A DNA stretch of 8,736 nt from an uncultured Eubacteriales bacterium (GTDB taxonomy: Bacteria > Bacillota > Clostridia > Oscillospirales > Oscillospiraceae). Shown here piece by piece: positions 6,882-8,736 of the stretch. Within the stretch, counting starts at the first letter, position 1, and the number at the start of each line of letters is the position of its first letter. The notes under the pieces are model-generated. The model worked only from the letters and a program-made list of their open reading frames with translations, searched no databases and was not told where the DNA came from. The DNA lies in the NCBI GenBank assembly GCA_905202605.1, contig CAJKSU010000117.1, forward strand, positions 1 through 8,736, written 5' to 3'. Made by a program: the position numbers and the translations under genes.

Positions 6882-7127
6882 TCAAAGGGCTTGCAGCATG
6901 ACCCGTCCGGGTAGCCCTTCCATTTTTCCGTCCACATATACGACATCGCCGTTATGTAAATCAAATAGGTCGTTATAATATACCAGTGTTGTGTTGCGCC
7001 CTATAAAGCGGACCTTTACAATTGACTGGCGCGGGAATGATTTGTGCTGTGTTTCCGGAAGCTCATCTTCCAGCTCTCGCAGTGTGTCTTCTACACTGCT
7101 GGTGGCAAAGCCTATTTTGAAGGCCAT
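6882..7127 (-). CDS. Small hypothetical protein, probably C-terminally truncated
   Basis: An 81-residue product read from ATG at 7127, chosen because AAAGGAG (7145-7139 on this strand) lies 11 nt upstream. The alternative ATG at 7148 sits just ahead of that site and has no clear one of its own. The N-terminus is MAFKIGFATSSVEDTLREL; after an acidic linker comes a compact block, IVKVRFIGRNTTLVYYNDLF followed by 'DLHNGDVVYVDGKMEGLPGRV', which looks like a small beta-barrel with a 'DGK..G..G.V' turn. From memory, clostridial proteins with the same block carry on past 'GRV' for roughly 100 more residues; here the frame stops six residues later (MLQAL and stop). I cannot confirm that without a search. 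No function is known to me. The GC and codon style fit a resident gene that lost its 3' end near 6900. Confidence 0.6.
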   Translation of the reverse strand: MAFKIGFATSSVEDTLRELEDELPETQHKSFPRQSIVKVRFIGRNTTLVYYNDLFDLHNGDVVYVDGKMEGLPGRVMLQAL

Positions 7128-7138
7128 TTGATTCTCGA

Positions 7139-7145
7139 CTCCTTT
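7139..7145 (-). promoter_or_regulatory. Ribosome binding site for the 81-residue ORF
   Basis: AAAGGAG on the minus strand, 11 nt before the ATG at 7127; it decides between the two possible starts. No good -35/-10 pair stands out further upstream; TAAAAT (minus strand, 7190-7185) is the best -10 candidate but lacks a convincing -35 at the right distance. Confidence 0.6.
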
Positions 7146-7255
7146 CATGCGATATTCTTCCGTGATTCCTCGGTACTATGGACCATTTTACACAAAAAGC
7201 AGTACAAAAAAACGGACTCAATGAAAAGATGCTTTGAAGATATGACCTCACAATA

Positions 7256-7296
7256 CTACCCCATTACACCCGCTCGATTTGGGTATAATGGGGTAG
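7256..7296. repeat. 41 bp interrupted palindrome downstream of the XRE-PolC-like gene
   Basis: Perfect 11 bp arms (CTACCCCATTA at 7256-7266 and its complement at 7286-7296), then one mismatch, then four more pairs (7268-7271 with 7281-7284) around a 9 nt loop. It begins 4 nt beyond the minus-strand stop at 7300. On the minus strand no T run follows, so it is not a classic intrinsic terminator. It might stop transcription less efficiently, protect the mRNA 3' end, or serve as a protein-binding site. A TATAAT at 7284-7289 on the + strand lies inside the right arm but has no -35 partner. Confidence 0.7.
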
Positions 7297-7299
7297 CAA

Positions 7300-8736
7300 T
7301 CATTTTAGCTCCTGCGCACACATCCGCAACAGTCGGTCAATACAATGTCCCTTCGGAAACAGATAACGGACATTTTTCACATAAGCCACGAACCAATCGG
7401 GAACCCCGCAGCGGCGGAGCAGTGCCTCGTCTTCCGGTGACATTCCATGCTGGGCATATGCCCCCATCCTTGCCGCGTCCATGAATTTTAGTGCAATACC
7501 GTTTCCGGCGTTATTTGGTAGATCTATGTAGGCTTGAAGAATATCCCAGATATCCTCCCGGCAGGCGGGGAGATTTTCGATAGGCGCAGCTCCGCTTTTT
7601 ACCAGCTCAGCTCCATTGTTCTCCCATGCTCCGGTGGCAAAACACAGTGCCGTGTATTTCAGCAGCTTGGAAAAACAAATCGGCATATCCGAAAGAGCGG
7701 TTGCAATATCACGATTTTTGGCAGCAGCTTCTTCCGGTATAAACTGTGCTTCGCTGGTGTGACTAAGCTGATGAACAAGCGTTTTGTAAACCGCATCCAG
7801 TGTTGCCGGTGAAAGAAGCTCGCCCAGATTTTTCGCAGAGCAACTGCGCAGTGACTCCGATGATACGACCAGCAGAACACTATCGCAGTGGCCATATTTT
7901 TCATGGTATTCGTCCATCTCCATGTGGAGAATTCCGTCTGAATCCGTGTGCGGAGGCATGGCCTCCTTGGACAGCAGTAGATACTTGTAGAGTTTCATCG
8001 GCTGTTCGCTGCCAAAGTAGTCAACCGGAATCACCTGAAACAGCTCCTCGTAGTATTCCTGCAGCAGCTGCTGACTCGCATCAAGAATCTCGTCTGGAAT
8101 ATCCACTTCAATGGAGGTTCCCTTGCTCCGAATTTGACGGCTGACGCTTTCAAAGGGAATGCTGTGTCCATCCCGTTTCAGTTTGCTGCCGCATTGACAC
8201 GTCTCGGCGGGAAGATCCCAGCCGTCTGCAACTTCCGGATGAAGGATGACTCTGTGGCAATGGGGGCAATACTGATGGGGCGGCAGCGGGTTTACTGTGG
8301 TAGCGTGCATTAGCCAGCTGCTCAGAGACGAATTAACGGTTCCACGCACAGAGATCATACTATTTGCTCTCTCGGCAAGCGCAGATAGCTTTCCGAGAAA
8401 ATCAAGGTGCAGAATAAAGTCCGAATTCTCTGTTTCCAGCTTTTCTGTGGCAAGTCTTCCAGCAAAGGCAATGGGCATGTCGGCTCCATACTGTTCACGA
8501 AGCTCGGCCTCAGCCTGATTCCATAGTGCTTTCTTTTTATCCATAATGCGCTCCTTGCTTATGATCGGATAGCAAGGACGACCCTGAAGAAACTCTGCAA
8601 GCGGAACCTCTAACACCTCTGCGAGCCGAATGCACGTCTGCATTCGCGGCTTGGCATTTCCATTCTCCCATTTTGACACAGCTTTGTCGGATACTCCGAC
8701 CAGGGCGCCCAGCTGAAATTGGGAGTAGCCTCGCGC
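7300..8736 (-). CDS. XRE helix-turn-helix protein fused to a degenerate PolC-like polymerase core, 5'-partial
   Basis: The frame is open to the right edge, so the first dozen or so residues are outside; numbering here starts at the first visible codon (478 residues). Residues 1-52 are an XRE/Cro-type DNA-binding domain (SQFQLGALVGVSDKAVSKWE at 5-24, closing with LAEVLEVPLAEFLQG). Residues 70-478 follow Firmicute PolC in order: 'VRGTVNSSL' (130-138; PolC RGSVGSS), 'VNPLPPHQYCPHC' (148-160), 'GWDLP' then CQC (180-182) forming a zinc ribbon, 'DGHSIPFE' (189-196), IEVDIPDE (209-216; PolC PDIDLNFS), 'ACREDIWDIL' (391-400; PolC GCRDDIMVYL), 'VPDWFVAYVKNVRYLFPKGH' (445-464; PolC VPEWYIDSCKKIKYMFPKAH). 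It stops soon after that helix, so the PHP, exonuclease, OB and C-terminal parts are absent. The first catalytic Asp aligns with E210, the third with E273, and about 60 residues containing the PolC QHPGG region are missing. Polymerase activity is therefore unlikely. Inferred role: a DNA-binding regulator or accessory factor with a repurposed polymerase fold. The domain assignment is strong; the function is unknown. Confidence 0.85.
   Translation of the reverse strand, partial: ARGYSQFQLGALVGVSDKAVSKWENGNAKPRMQTCIRLAEVLEVPLAEFLQGRPCYPIISKERIMDKKKALWNQAEAELREQYGADMPIAFAGRLATEKLETENSDFILHLDFLGKLSALAERANSMISVRGTVNSSLSSWLMHATTVNPLPPHQYCPHCHRVILHPEVADGWDLPAETCQCGSKLKRDGHSIPFESVSRQIRSKGTSIEVDIPDEILDASQQLLQEYYEELFQVIPVDYFGSEQPMKLYKYLLLSKEAMPPHTDSDGILHMEMDEYHEKYGHCDSVLLVVSSESLRSCSAKNLGELLSPATLDAVYKTLVHQLSHTSEAQFIPEEAAAKNRDIATALSDMPICFSKLLKYTALCFATGAWENNGAELVKSGAAPIENLPACREDIWDILQAYIDLPNNAGNGIALKFMDAARMGAYAQHGMSPEDEALLRRCGVPDWFVAYVKNVRYLFPKGHCIDRLLRMCAQELK
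8551..8556 (-). promoter_or_regulatory. Internal ribosome binding site inside the XRE-PolC-like gene
   Basis: AAGGAG on the minus strand lies 6 nt before an in-frame ATG at 8544, exactly where the helix-turn-helix part ends and the PolC-like part begins. Translation from here would give a 414-residue PolC-like protein without the DNA-binding domain. It may instead be a relic of two genes that became fused. Confidence 0.55.

Noticed and set aside
7261..7289. Possible + strand promoter with TATAAT at 7284-7289
   Set aside because: The hexamer 17 nt upstream is CCATTA, not a -35 box, and no + strand gene follows; the TATAAT is part of the palindrome.
7044..7484. Plus-strand frame of 146 codons crossing the gap between the two minus-strand genes
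   Set aside because: It runs antisense to two better-supported genes and through the palindrome, with no ribosome binding site or recognisable motif.
1..8736. CRISPR arrays, tRNA or rRNA genes, insertion-sequence ends, toxin-antitoxin pair
   Set aside because: No regular direct repeats, cloverleaf-like segments, transposase motifs or paired small genes were seen on either strand.

Overview
The window looks like chromosomal DNA of a moderately GC-rich Firmicute, probably class Clostridia (Oscillospiraceae-like). The basis is the strong AGGAGG-type ribosome binding sites, short U-tailed terminators, a consensus sigma-A promoter, and a gene related to PolC, the replicative polymerase typical of Firmicutes. 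The lineage is inferred from gene style and was not tested by any search.

Region 1 (1-5778, + strand) is a peptide-type ABC importer operon. The order is: a 5'-truncated family 5 substrate-binding protein, an intercistronic terminator hairpin, two permeases (DppB/OppB and DppC/OppC type), two ATPases (DppD/OppD and DppF/OppF type), and a small four-helix membrane protein of unknown function. The binding protein captures the solute outside the cell, the permease pair forms the channel and the two ATPases power import. The genes are tightly packed: 2 nt between the permeases, 11 nt before the first ATPase and an 8 nt overlap between the ATPases. The hairpin after the binding-protein gene probably keeps that protein in excess over the membrane complex. 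A clear terminator at 5788-5829 closes the operon.

Region 2 (5837-7127) is a worn junction. A textbook extended -10 promoter drives a histidine-phosphatase gene that has lost one base in an A tract. Its 3' end runs directly into the tail of an unrelated beta-rich extracellular-type domain that has no start. A hairpin follows, then DNA without a convincing gene, then an opposite-strand small ORF that seems to be cut short. At least two recombination or deletion breakpoints are suggested, near 6450 and 6900.

Region 3 (7300-8736, - strand, running off the right edge) is the most unusual part. It is one continuous reading frame with an XRE-type helix-turn-helix at its N-terminus, followed by about 410 residues that align in order with the catalytic core of PolC (DNA polymerase III alpha). 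The PHP, exonuclease and C-terminal parts are absent. The active-site acidic residues are altered or displaced, and roughly 60 residues of the core are missing. It looks like a pseudo-polymerase attached to a DNA-binding domain. A strong internal ribosome binding site could produce the PolC-like part alone. An imperfect 41 bp palindrome lies just past its stop codon.
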